From positions 1,984,001 to 2,048,000 of the forward strand of contig NZ_CP129121.1 of the NCBI RefSeq assembly GCF_030406665.1: DNA of 64,000 nt, read 5' to 3'. Both the position numbers and the translations under genes were made by a program. The DNA comes from Halomonas halophila. Its GTDB lineage: Bacteria > Pseudomonadota > Gammaproteobacteria > Pseudomonadales > Halomonadaceae. The first letter of the stretch is position 1. Each line of letters opens with the position of its first letter. Below the pieces are notes generated by a model, which worked only from the letters and a program-made list of their open reading frames with translations, was not told the DNA's origin and ran no database searches. Positions 35,104 to 42,516 of this stretch are shown here, one piece after another.

Positions 35104-35955
35104 TTGCCTGTCGATCTTCCCCCTAGCCTGCTGTGGCCGCTGGCCGCGATCGTCGGCCTGTGCCTCGGCAGCTTCCTCAACGTGGTGATCACTCGCCTGC
35201 CGGTGATGCTGATGCGGGAGTGGCGGGCCGAGGCCCGCGAGGCGCTGGAGCTCGAGGCGGAAGACACCTCGACCTTCAACCTGGCCACGCCGCGCTCGAT
35301 GTGCCCACGTTGCGAGGCCCCCATCGCCTGGCACGACAACCTGCCGCTGATCGGGTGGCTGAAACGCCGCGGGCGCTGCGCTCGCTGCGGCACCCGCATC
35401 AGCCCCCAGTATCCACTGGTGGAGCTGGCCGGCGCCCTGCTGACGCTCGCGGTGACGGCACTGTTCGGCCCCACCCTCGAGGGGCTGTTCGTCCTCGGCG
35501 CCTGCCTGAGCCTGCTGGCGATGGCGGCCATCGACCTGCGCACCCAGCTGCTGCCGGACGCCTTGACCCTGCCGCTGCTGTGGGCCGGCCTGCTTTACCA
35601 GCTGCTGTTCCAGCCGCTGCAGCTGCCGAGCGCGGTGATCGGCGCCATGGCCGGCTATCTCTCGCTGTGGGGCTTCTACTGGCTGTTCAAGCTGGTGACC
35701 GGCAAGGAAGGCATGGGCTACGGCGACTTCAAGCTGTTCGCCGCGCTGGGCGCCTGGCTGGGCTGGGTCTACCTGCCGCTGGTGCTGATCCTGGCCGCCG
35801 GGGCCGGCGCCATCGTCGGCGTGATCGTCCAGTTGGCCGTGCCGCGCCTGCGCGGCGCCCCCATGCCCTTCGGCCCCTGGCTCGCCGCGGCCGGCTGGAT
35901 CGCGCTGCTGGTCGGTGAGCCGCTGATGGCCCACTACCTGACCCTGATGATGTGA
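35104..35955 (+). CDS. pilD: Prepilin peptidase / N-methyltransferase
   Basis: Inner-membrane aspartic protease that cleaves the PilA leader and methylates Phe1. The 283-residue protein has an N-terminal helix, the cytoplasmic zinc domain (CPRC and CARC), six further helices, and the catalytic Asp residues in AAIDLRTQLLPD and MGYGDFKLFAALG. I choose TTG at 35104, with TAAGGAG six bases upstream; the ATG at 35056 has no ribosome site. coaE, yacG and a Tus-like gene follow closely. pilB and pilC lie 22 kb away. Confidence 0.93.
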   Translation: MPVDLPPSLLWPLAAIVGLCLGSFLNVVITRLPVMLMREWRAEAREALELEAEDTSTFNLATPRSMCPRCEAPIAWHDNLPLIGWLKRRGRCARCGTRISPQYPLVELAGALLTLAVTALFGPTLEGLFVLGACLSLLAMAAIDLRTQLLPDALTLPLLWAGLLYQLLFQPLQLPSAVIGAMAGYLSLWGFYWLFKLVTGKEGMGYGDFKLFAALGAWLGWVYLPLVLILAAGAGAIVGVIVQLAVPRLRGAPMPFGPWLAAAGWIALLVGEPLMAHYLTLMM

Positions 35956-35972
35956 TGGGAGATGACAGAGAG

Positions 35973-36602
35973 ATGAGCGACACGACCCTGATCATCGGCG
36001 TGACCGGCGGCATCGCGTCCGGCAAGTCCACCGTGGCCCGCGCCTTCGCCGCGCACGACATTCCCTGGGTGGACGCCGACGACGTCGCCCGCGAGGTGGT
36101 CGAGCCCGGCGAGCCTGCCCTCGCCGCCATCGCCGAGCGCTTCGGCACGAAAGTGCTGCAGGCGGACGGCCGCCTGGATCGCCGAGCCCTGCGCGAGATC
36201 GTGTTCGCCGACGAGGCCGAGCGGCGCTGGCTGGAATCCGTGACGCATCCGCGCATCCGCGAACGCCTGCTCGAACGCCTCGCCGAGTTCCGCGAAAGCC
36301 CGGCCCCCTACGCGCTGCTGGTCTCGCCGCTGCTGTTCGAGTCGGGCCAGCACACACTGGTCGACCGGGTGCTGGTCGTCGATGTGCCGGAGACGCTGCA
36401 GATCGAACGCACCGCCGCCCGCGATGGCGTCGACGACGCCCAGGCCCGCGCCATCGTGGCCGCCCAGATGCCCCGCGACACGCGCCTGGCCCGCGCCGAC
36501 GACGTGCTGGACAACGCCACCGACGAGGCCGGCCTGGCCGCCCGGGTGGCCGAGCTGGACCGGCACTATCGAACGCTTTCCGGTTTGCCCCCGGCGCGCT
36601 GA
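35973..36602 (+). CDS. coaE: Dephospho-CoA kinase
   Basis: Last step of coenzyme A synthesis. The 209-residue protein has the P-loop GVTGGIASGKSTVARAF, WVDADDVAREVVEPG, VTHPRIRERL, VSPLLFESG and a LVVDVPETLQIERTAARDG lid. It begins 17 bases after pilD. The start at 35973 is preferred over an upstream ATG at 35952 that overlaps pilD. Confidence 0.95.
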   Translation: MSDTTLIIGVTGGIASGKSTVARAFAAHDIPWVDADDVAREVVEPGEPALAAIAERFGTKVLQADGRLDRRALREIVFADEAERRWLESVTHPRIRERLLERLAEFRESPAPYALLVSPLLFESGQHTLVDRVLVVDVPETLQIERTAARDGVDDAQARAIVAAQMPRDTRLARADDVLDNATDEAGLAARVAELDRHYRTLSGLPPAR

Positions 36603-36645
36603 TTCGTCATCCTTTCCTCGATTGACTGACGCCGAGAGAATCCCT

Positions 36646-36876
36646 ATGAGCCAAGCCGAGTCCGAGCGCCCCCTCGAGGTCGCCTGCCCCCAGTGCCGCA
36701 CCAAGGTAGCCTGGAGCGAGGACAATCCCTACCGCCCCTTCTGCAGCAAGCGCTGCCGCCTGCTCGACCTGGGCGCCTGGGCCGACGAATCGCATCGCAT
36801 CGCCGGCGAGCCCGCCATGGACGAGACCGACATCGACGCCCTGCTGGCCCGCGCCGACCGCGACGGCGGCGTCTGA
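36646..36876 (+). CDS. yacG: DNA gyrase inhibitor / zinc protein YacG
   Basis: The 76-residue protein has a four-cysteine zinc site (CPQC at 14-17 and CSKRC at 33-37), the PYRPFCSKRCRLLDLGAWA signature and an acidic C-terminus (AMDETDIDAL). YacG binds GyrB and inhibits gyrase in E. coli. The ATG at 36646 has GAGAGAA upstream. It is coded after coaE, the common arrangement. gyrA lies 10 kb away in this window. Confidence 0.95.
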   Translation: MSQAESERPLEVACPQCRTKVAWSEDNPYRPFCSKRCRLLDLGAWADESHRIAGEPAMDETDIDALLARADRDGGV

Positions 36877-36880
36877 GCCG

Positions 36881-37753
36881 ATGACCACCCCCGCGCCCGA
36901 ATACCAGCTGCTGGCCCGACTGGAGGCCGCCTTCGATGGCCTGGTCGAGGCCAGCGAGACACTGGTCAACACCTGGCGTCACGAGGGTGGCCAGGCCTGG
37001 GCCTTCGGGCGTGAACAGGCCGATGCCGCCTGGCTGCACGAGGCGCTGCTGGACGTCTGGTATCAGGATGGGCAGGACGGACGCAGCACGCGCAGTCATG
37101 TCGGCCTGGTGGCCGCCACGCCGGCGGCCATGGAGGCCGCCCGGCGGGTCAACGACACCAAGCAGGCGTTCGCCGACCTGCTGGCCAGGATCCGGGAGGA
37201 GGAGCCCTCACTGCTGCCTGAGATCAAGGCGGTGCTGCCCTTTCGCCATCCCGAGCTGCATACCCATCTACGTGGCAGCGGCCTGGCGAGGCTGCATCTC
37301 AAGCAGTGCTGGCGAGCCATTCCGCTGGCCCCGGCGCCGGTGGCCAGGGTGCGCTTCGCCTGGTACTCGAGCGGGCGCTCCATCAAGCGACTGAGCGTGC
37401 GCGAGGCCGAACAGAAGCTGCTGGCCCTGGATACCGACGCCCCGCACGTGCGCATCCAGCTGCGTCAGCTGGCCGGCATTCCGGACGGCGAGCCCCTGGC
37501 CCAGGTGCAGACCCAGGCGCCACTGATGCGGGCCAACCTGTTCTTTCGCGAGCCCCTGGAAGACGGCCATCGGCGACGCGCCATGAACGTGGCACTGCCG
37601 CTGTTCGTCCCGGCCGACGACGGGCGTCTGCCGGATCACAACCAGCCCCCCGACCACCCGCCCCAGACGCGCACGCGTGCGCGTCGCCGCGACGAGCGAC
37701 TGGAACAGGAGCCGCTGCTCCCGAGCCTCAGGGTCTATCGCTACCGCCGCTGA
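36881..37753 (+). CDS. Tus-like DNA replication terminus-binding protein
   Basis: The 290-residue protein resembles Tus (Ter-binding family). The N-terminus YQLLARLEAAFDGLVEASET aligns with the Tus start, the segment VRFAWYSSGRSIKRLS (about residue 157) resembles the LRFGWANKHIIKNL stretch of E. coli Tus, and the end LLPSLRVYRYRR parallels the last Tus residues. Tus blocks replication forks from one side at Ter sites. The start lies four bases after the yacG stop, so it is in the pilD-coaE-yacG transcription unit. No good Ter site was seen in this window. The alignment is from memory, and Ter-lock residues could not be confirmed. Confidence 0.68.
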   Translation: MTTPAPEYQLLARLEAAFDGLVEASETLVNTWRHEGGQAWAFGREQADAAWLHEALLDVWYQDGQDGRSTRSHVGLVAATPAAMEAARRVNDTKQAFADLLARIREEEPSLLPEIKAVLPFRHPELHTHLRGSGLARLHLKQCWRAIPLAPAPVARVRFAWYSSGRSIKRLSVREAEQKLLALDTDAPHVRIQLRQLAGIPDGEPLAQVQTQAPLMRANLFFREPLEDGHRRRAMNVALPLFVPADDGRLPDHNQPPDHPPQTRTRARRRDERLEQEPLLPSLRVYRYRR

Positions 37754-37782
37754 CGGCCGCACCGGGTCTCAGGTGAGGCGCC

Positions 37783-38082
37783 TCAGGCAATACGCCCGAG
37801 TGACTGAAGCGTCTGCAGCAGATCGCTGACGCTGTCTTCCTGCTGGGAATAATCCTGCATCAGCTCACGGAGACGGCGCTCGAAGAGCTGCTGGCGGCTC
37901 TCCGACGATTCCACCTGCCGTGCATGCGGTGCATCCGTAGAGGAAGGCTCGGCGGGAATATCCGGGGCCGCGCCGGGGGTCTCGAGTTCGCGCAATGCCT
38001 CGGCGAAGGCATCATCGAGTTCACGGAACTTGCGTAACTTCTCACGCTCATCCATGGGCTTTTGAAATTTGTGCTGTTTCAT
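37783..38082 (-). CDS. Conserved small hypothetical protein, charged and helical
   Basis: The 99-residue product is rich in charged residues and predicted helical: DEREKLRKFRELDDAFAEAL near the start, a Pro/Ser/Ala linker, and FERRLRELMQDYSQQEDSVS near the end. No cysteine, signal or membrane segment is present. I start at ATG 38082; a TTG two codons upstream and ATG 38055 are alternatives, none with a clear ribosome site. It is convergent with the Tus-like gene. Function unknown. Confidence 0.5.
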   Translation of the reverse strand: MKQHKFQKPMDEREKLRKFRELDDAFAEALRELETPGAAPDIPAEPSSTDAPHARQVESSESRQQLFERRLRELMQDYSQQEDSVSDLLQTLQSLGRIA

Positions 38083-38393
38083 TCGCAACCAGTCGGTTCA
38101 AGGCCTGGCCAGAGAAGGACGACAACGAGGGCCATGGCCAGGCGAGATACCCAGAGATTATACCCCTCGGCTCTGCGACAAGCACCTGCCTGACGGTTCT
38201 CGCCCGCATTATGTGCAGAAACGCTCAATACCCGGAGGCAAACTTGCCTTGGCCCCCCGTTAGGCGGCATAAAACAGTGACTGTGGCCCTACAACGATAT
38301 CAACTGCCACCGCAGGCAACATTCCGGCACAAGATCTGCTAGCCAAGGATTACTAGCGGCGCACGGGGAACAACGCAGTACGAGGGGAAGGCC
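38083..38393. other. Intergenic, divergent promoter region
   Basis: About 311 bases between the small hypothetical gene and the AraC regulator. No RNA gene, repeat or clear operator was recognised. Confidence 0.45.
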
Positions 38394-39188
38394 ATGTGCC
38401 AGGACATGATGCGCGCGGAAATATGGCTGCAAGACACGATGGGCAGCCAGAAGGGAATCGAAGAGCTGGCCAGCAAGATGGGCTATTCCTCATCACAGGT
38501 CAGGCGCCGGTTCCGACATTATTTCGGACTATCGCCGGGCGCCTATCGCGACCGGTTACGGCTCGAGAAGGCGGCACGCCTGCTGATTCACACTTCCAGC
38601 AACATCAATCAGATTGCCGGCGTCTGCGGCTACCGGAATCACTCCGCATTCTCACGCGCCTTTCAGCGCCATTACGAACAGTCTCCGCGTCGGTTTCGCC
38701 AGGCGGTGCGCGTCTCGCTCAAGCGCCGGCTGAACGCGACGGAAGACTTTCACTATGACATTCGGGAACAGCCCTCGCAGAAGGCCGTGCTGACACGCCT
38801 CTACCGCCCGGACAGGCTTCGCGACGACCTGCGCGACTGGCTGCGTCACACCCCGGGCGCCGAAGCGCTGCCGGCTCGGCTCGACAAGGCTCCCCCCGTG
38901 GCCATCTTTCACGACCGACCGCTGGAAGGCGCCCTGCCCCGACTCGACCTGGGCGTGCAGCTGAGCGGCGGAGACGCCAACCTGGCACTACCGCCGGCCT
39001 TCCGCACGCTTCATCTGCCGGCTCAGCGCCACGCCTGCGTGCGACTGCAGGACATCGGCCAACTGGACGCCGCCGTGCTCTACATGGCCTGTCGCGGAGT
39101 TTCCGGAGAGGGAGAGCCCATCAGTGGCGACGCGCCGCTGCTGCTGCAGGCCGGCCACGGTCTGGAACTTCGCATCCCACTGCTGTGA
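38394..39188 (+). CDS. AraC-family regulator with N-terminal DNA-binding domain
   Basis: The 264-residue protein has its AraC double HTH at the N-terminus (about residues 20-105; GIEELASKMGYSSSQVRRRF and INQIAGVCGYRNHSAFSRAF), then a linker and a C-terminal beta-rich domain (about 115-264) that resembles the GyrI-like effector domain of Rob-type regulators. Most AraC proteins have the reverse order. The ATG has a strong GAGGGGAAGG upstream. It is convergent with mvaT. Ligand and targets are unknown. Confidence 0.78.
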   Translation: MCQDMMRAEIWLQDTMGSQKGIEELASKMGYSSSQVRRRFRHYFGLSPGAYRDRLRLEKAARLLIHTSSNINQIAGVCGYRNHSAFSRAFQRHYEQSPRRFRQAVRVSLKRRLNATEDFHYDIREQPSQKAVLTRLYRPDRLRDDLRDWLRHTPGAEALPARLDKAPPVAIFHDRPLEGALPRLDLGVQLSGGDANLALPPAFRTLHLPAQRHACVRLQDIGQLDAAVLYMACRGVSGEGEPISGDAPLLLQAGHGLELRIPLL

Positions 39189-39196
39189 TGCACGCA

Positions 39197-39226
39197 AAGA
39201 CGCCGCCCCTTCGGGCGGCGTCTTTA
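39197..39226. terminator. Bidirectional rho-independent terminator
   Basis: AAAGACGCCGCCC and GGGCGGCGTCTTT form a perfect stem around a CTTC loop. It serves the AraC gene (+) and mvaT (-). Confidence 0.88.
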
Positions 39227-39273
39227 CTGAATGCTCTTGCCGTCTGCCGATGTCGCTCGACCGACGATCGTGC

Positions 39274-39651
39274 TCAATCTTCGGTGCGTACCAGCCAGGA
39301 CTCGACGGTCTCGGCACCGAACTCGTCCTTCCAGGCTTTCAGGGTCTTCTGATTGCCACCGCGCGTCTCGACGACTTCGCCGGTCTGGGGATGCTTGTAG
39401 ATCTTCAGCTTGCGCTTGCGACGGGTGCCGGCACTGGGGGCTGCGGCCTTCGGCGCGGCGCCAGGCTTCGGATTCAGCAGCTCGATGACGTCATTGGCGC
39501 TCTTGTCGAATTCCTTCATCAGGGCTTCGAGCTTGGTCTTGAATTCCAGCTCGGCCTTGAGGCGCTCGTCATTCTCCAGTCGATCGAGTTCGTCCTGAAG
39601 TTGCTTGAGCTGCTGTTCCTTCTGCATGTAGTTGCTGAGCAGTGAGGACAT
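39274..39651 (-). CDS. mvaT: MvaT-type H-NS-like xenogeneic silencer
   Basis: The 125-residue protein closely follows the MvaT layout: an N-terminal coiled-coil oligomerisation region (SNYMQKEQQLKQLQDELDRL, then ERLKAELEFKTKLEALMKEF), a flexible Pro/Ala linker, and the DNA-binding domain with RKRKLKIYKHPQTGEVVETR, GGNQKTLKAWKDEFG and the W-containing tail. MvaT coats AT-rich, often foreign DNA and silences it. The ATG has AAGGAA upstream. The promoter region is AT-rich with a 16-bp palindrome and could be an autoregulatory target. Confidence 0.9.
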   Translation of the reverse strand: MSSLLSNYMQKEQQLKQLQDELDRLENDERLKAELEFKTKLEALMKEFDKSANDVIELLNPKPGAAPKAAAPSAGTRRKRKLKIYKHPQTGEVVETRGGNQKTLKAWKDEFGAETVESWLVRTED

Positions 39652-39969
39652 GTAAAAGTTCCTTGTCTAGGGAGGAGTCTCGGGAATGCCTCAACATTAT
39701 TGCGTCTATCGGCATATAACGCAACGTTTACACAATGCTTAACTCACGCACCGAGGCGTTTAAATATAAAGCGCCAACTCACTCATAAAATGCATTTTAT
39801 TAACGCTTTTTAATATAGCAGCGATTCAACGCCTGTCATCGGCGGGCTCACAAACGGAAGACGCCCGGCCCCCTCGGACAGGACCACCAAACGAAAAAAG
39901 AGGCGCCGCCCTCGCGGGCGACGCCTCCGGTCTTGCCAAGATTCACTGCATGGGCAGAGCCCGGGAATC
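39652..39969. promoter_or_regulatory. AT-rich mvaT upstream region with palindrome
   Basis: This gap holds the rpsA terminator at its right side and, at 39700-39840, the most AT-rich tract in the central window. It includes a perfect 16-bp palindrome at 39785-39800 (ATAAAATGCATTTTAT) and several TATA steps. Such tracts suit MvaT autoregulation. No gene is supported. Confidence 0.5.
39894..39926 (-). terminator. rpsA terminator
   Basis: On the minus strand AGGCG-CGCCC pairs with GGGCG-CGCCT around a GCGA loop and is followed by CTTTTTT. It lies about 45 bases past the rpsA stop. Confidence 0.85.
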
Positions 39970-41649
39970 TCAGTCCTGACCCATCTGCTGCTTGATCAGG
40001 TCGCCGATGGTGGTCGGGCCATCCTGGTCGGTTTCCTGCTGTTCGCGCAGCTTGGTCATGTTGCGACGAGTGTCGTCCTGATCCTTGGCCTTGACGGACA
40101 GGCTGATCTGACGATTCTTGCGATCGACGCCGACGATGCGGGCCTCGACGCTGTCGCCCTCGTTCAGCACGTTGCGCGCGTCTTCGACGCGGTCGGCGCT
40201 GATCTCGGAGGCCTTGAGCACGGCCACGACATCGGTCGCCAGCTCGACGTGAGCTTCCTTGGCATCGACCTCGACCACACGGCCGGTGACGATGGAACCC
40301 TTGTCGTTGACGGCCAGGTACTCGGCGACCGGATCGCTGTCCAGTTGCTTGATACCGAGAGAGATGCGCTCACGCTCCGGATCGATGGACAGGATGACGG
40401 CTTCGGCCTCGTCGCCCTTCTTGAAGTTGCGAACGGCCTCTTCGCCGGTCTCGGTCCAGGAGATGTCGGACAGGTGAACCAGGCCGTCGATGCCGCCTTC
40501 CAGACCGATGAAGATACCGAAGTCGGTGATCGACTTGATGGTACCGGCAACGCGGTCGCCCTTGTTGTACTGGGCGTTGAAGGTTTCCCACGGGTTGGCG
40601 GTGCACTGCTTGATACCCAGGGAGATACGACGACGCTCTTCGTCGATATCCAGCACCATGACGTCCACGTCGTCACCGACCTGAACGACCTTGGACGGAT
40701 GGATGTTCTTGTTGGTCCAGTCCATTTCGGAGACGTGAACCAGACCCTCGACACCCTCTTCCAGCTCGGCGAAGCAGCCGTAGTCGGTGAGGTTGGTGAC
40801 GGTGGCGTGCACCTTGGTGCCTTCCGGGTAGCGAGCCTTGATGTTGACCCACGGATCCTCGCCCAGCTGCTTCAGGCCCAGGGAGACGCGGTTGCGCTCG
40901 CGATCGAACTTCAGCACCTTGACGCTGACTTCGTCGCCCACGGACACGATCTCGCTCGGATGCTTGATGCGCTTCCAGGCCATGTCGGTGATGTGCAGCA
41001 GGCCATCGACGCCGCCCAGGTCAACGAAGGCGCCGTAGTCGGTCAGGTTCTTGACGATACCGACGATCTGCTGGCCTTCCTGCAGGGTGGCGAGCAGGGC
41101 TTCACGCTCGGCGCTGTTCTCGGCTTCGAGAACGGCACGACGGGAAACGACAACGTTGTTGCGCTTCGGGTCGAGCTTGATGACCTTGAAGTCCAGTTCC
41201 TTGTTCTCGAGGTGCGTGGTGTCGCGCACCGGACGCACGTCGACCAGGGAACCCGGCAGGAAGGCGCGGATGGAATCCACGTCGACGGTGAAGCCGCCCT
41301 TGACCTTGCCGTTGATCACGCCCTTGACGATCTCTTCCTTCTCGAAGGCCGCTTCCAGAACCTTCCAGGCCTCGGCGCGCTTGGCCTTCTCGCGAGACAG
41401 ACGGGTCTCGCCGAAGCCGTCTTCCACGGCTTCCAGGGCGACGTGGACTTCGTCGCCGACGGCGATGGTCAGCTCGCCGTTGTCGTCGCGGAACTGGGCC
41501 GCGGGGATCTGACCTTCGGACTTCAGGCCGGCATTGACGGTGACCCAGTCACCCTCGATGTCGACGACGGCAGCCGCGACGATGGCGCCCGGCTCCATGT
41601 TGATGTCCTGGAGAGACTGTTCAAACAGTTCAGCAAAGCTTTCGCTCAT
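39970..41649 (-). CDS. rpsA: Ribosomal protein bS1
   Basis: The 559-residue protein has six S1 RNA-binding repeats, seen as recurring GIVKNLTDYGAFVDLGGVDG, VTNLTDYGCFAELEEGVEG and IKSITDFGIFIGLEGGIDG type segments, each ending in a LGLKQL or LGIKQ motif. The first two repeats bind the ribosome, the others mRNA. It follows cmk on the same strand after a 177-base gap that may carry its own promoter. It is followed by a terminator rather than ihfB, which often lies next in relatives. Confidence 0.97.
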   Translation of the reverse strand: MSESFAELFEQSLQDINMEPGAIVAAAVVDIEGDWVTVNAGLKSEGQIPAAQFRDDNGELTIAVGDEVHVALEAVEDGFGETRLSREKAKRAEAWKVLEAAFEKEEIVKGVINGKVKGGFTVDVDSIRAFLPGSLVDVRPVRDTTHLENKELDFKVIKLDPKRNNVVVSRRAVLEAENSAEREALLATLQEGQQIVGIVKNLTDYGAFVDLGGVDGLLHITDMAWKRIKHPSEIVSVGDEVSVKVLKFDRERNRVSLGLKQLGEDPWVNIKARYPEGTKVHATVTNLTDYGCFAELEEGVEGLVHVSEMDWTNKNIHPSKVVQVGDDVDVMVLDIDEERRRISLGIKQCTANPWETFNAQYNKGDRVAGTIKSITDFGIFIGLEGGIDGLVHLSDISWTETGEEAVRNFKKGDEAEAVILSIDPERERISLGIKQLDSDPVAEYLAVNDKGSIVTGRVVEVDAKEAHVELATDVVAVLKASEISADRVEDARNVLNEGDSVEARIVGVDRKNRQISLSVKAKDQDDTRRNMTKLREQQETDQDGPTTIGDLIKQQMGQD

Positions 41650-41826
41650 GATGTTCCTACGTGATCAACGTTGTGCGGCAGGGCCGCTCCTCCGTACCAC
41701 CAGCGAGTACGGGCCATTTCAGACTGCCCCCGGGGATGTTGGCGCTGGTTCGACCTGGCCGGGCTCACGGGACACATAGGTGCCCGACCACGTCATCACA
41801 TCGTTCCGGGGGCGCCGCAAGGGAGC

Positions 41827-42516
41827 TCAGGTGTCGGAGGCGAGCCCACGCCGGGCCAGCAGCTCCGTCAGCCGATCCACCACTTCCGGTATCGTCAGGC
41901 TCGTGGTGTCCAGCTCGACGGCGTCTTCGGCCGGTACGAGCGGGGCCACGCTGCGCTGCATATCGCGTGCATCGCGTGCCTGAATCTCCTTGAGAAGACT
42001 CGATAGACTAGCATCCACCCCTGCCTCTCGCAACTGGCGCTGGCGCCGCCGCGCCCGCTCCTCCGCGCTGGCGGTGAGGAAGATCTTCAGTGGCGCCTCG
42101 ACGAACACCACGGTGCCCATGTCGCGCCCGTCGGCGACCAGCCCCGGGGCCTGGCGGAAGTCGCGCTGGCGTTTGAGCAGCGCCTCGCGCACCGCCGGCA
42201 ACGAGGCCACGCGCGAGGCGGCGTCACCGACCTGTTCGGTGCGAATGGTGCGGGTCGCGTCCTCGCCCTCGAGCAGGACGCTCGCCTCGCCGTTCTCGGC
42301 CAGGAACACCACATCCAGCGTCTCGGCGATCGCCGCCACCGCCGGCTCGTCGTCCAGGGCCACGTCGTGCTTGGTGGCGGCCAGGGCGGTCAGCCGGTAG
42401 AGGGCCCCGCTGTCCAGCAGGTGCCAACCCAGCCGCTCGGCCACCAGCCGGCTGATGGTGCCCTTCCCGGCTCCGCCCGGGCCGTCAATGGTCAGTACCG
42501 GCGCCTGATCGCTCAT
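41827..42516 (-). CDS. cmk: Cytidylate kinase
   Basis: Phosphorylates CMP and dCMP. The 229-residue protein has the P-loop TIDGPGGAGKGTISRLVAER, DSGALYRLTALAA, the NMP-binding insert and VADGRDMGTVVF, then a DAxSRSR-type region (ARDARDMQRSVAPLVPAEDA) with the TTSLTIPEVVDRL end. It overlaps the aroA domain gene by four bases (ATGA) and precedes rpsA, the usual order in gammaproteobacteria. Confidence 0.96.
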   Translation of the reverse strand: MSDQAPVLTIDGPGGAGKGTISRLVAERLGWHLLDSGALYRLTALAATKHDVALDDEPAVAAIAETLDVVFLAENGEASVLLEGEDATRTIRTEQVGDAASRVASLPAVREALLKRQRDFRQAPGLVADGRDMGTVVFVEAPLKIFLTASAEERARRRQRQLREAGVDASLSSLLKEIQARDARDMQRSVAPLVPAEDAVELDTTSLTIPEVVDRLTELLARRGLASDT

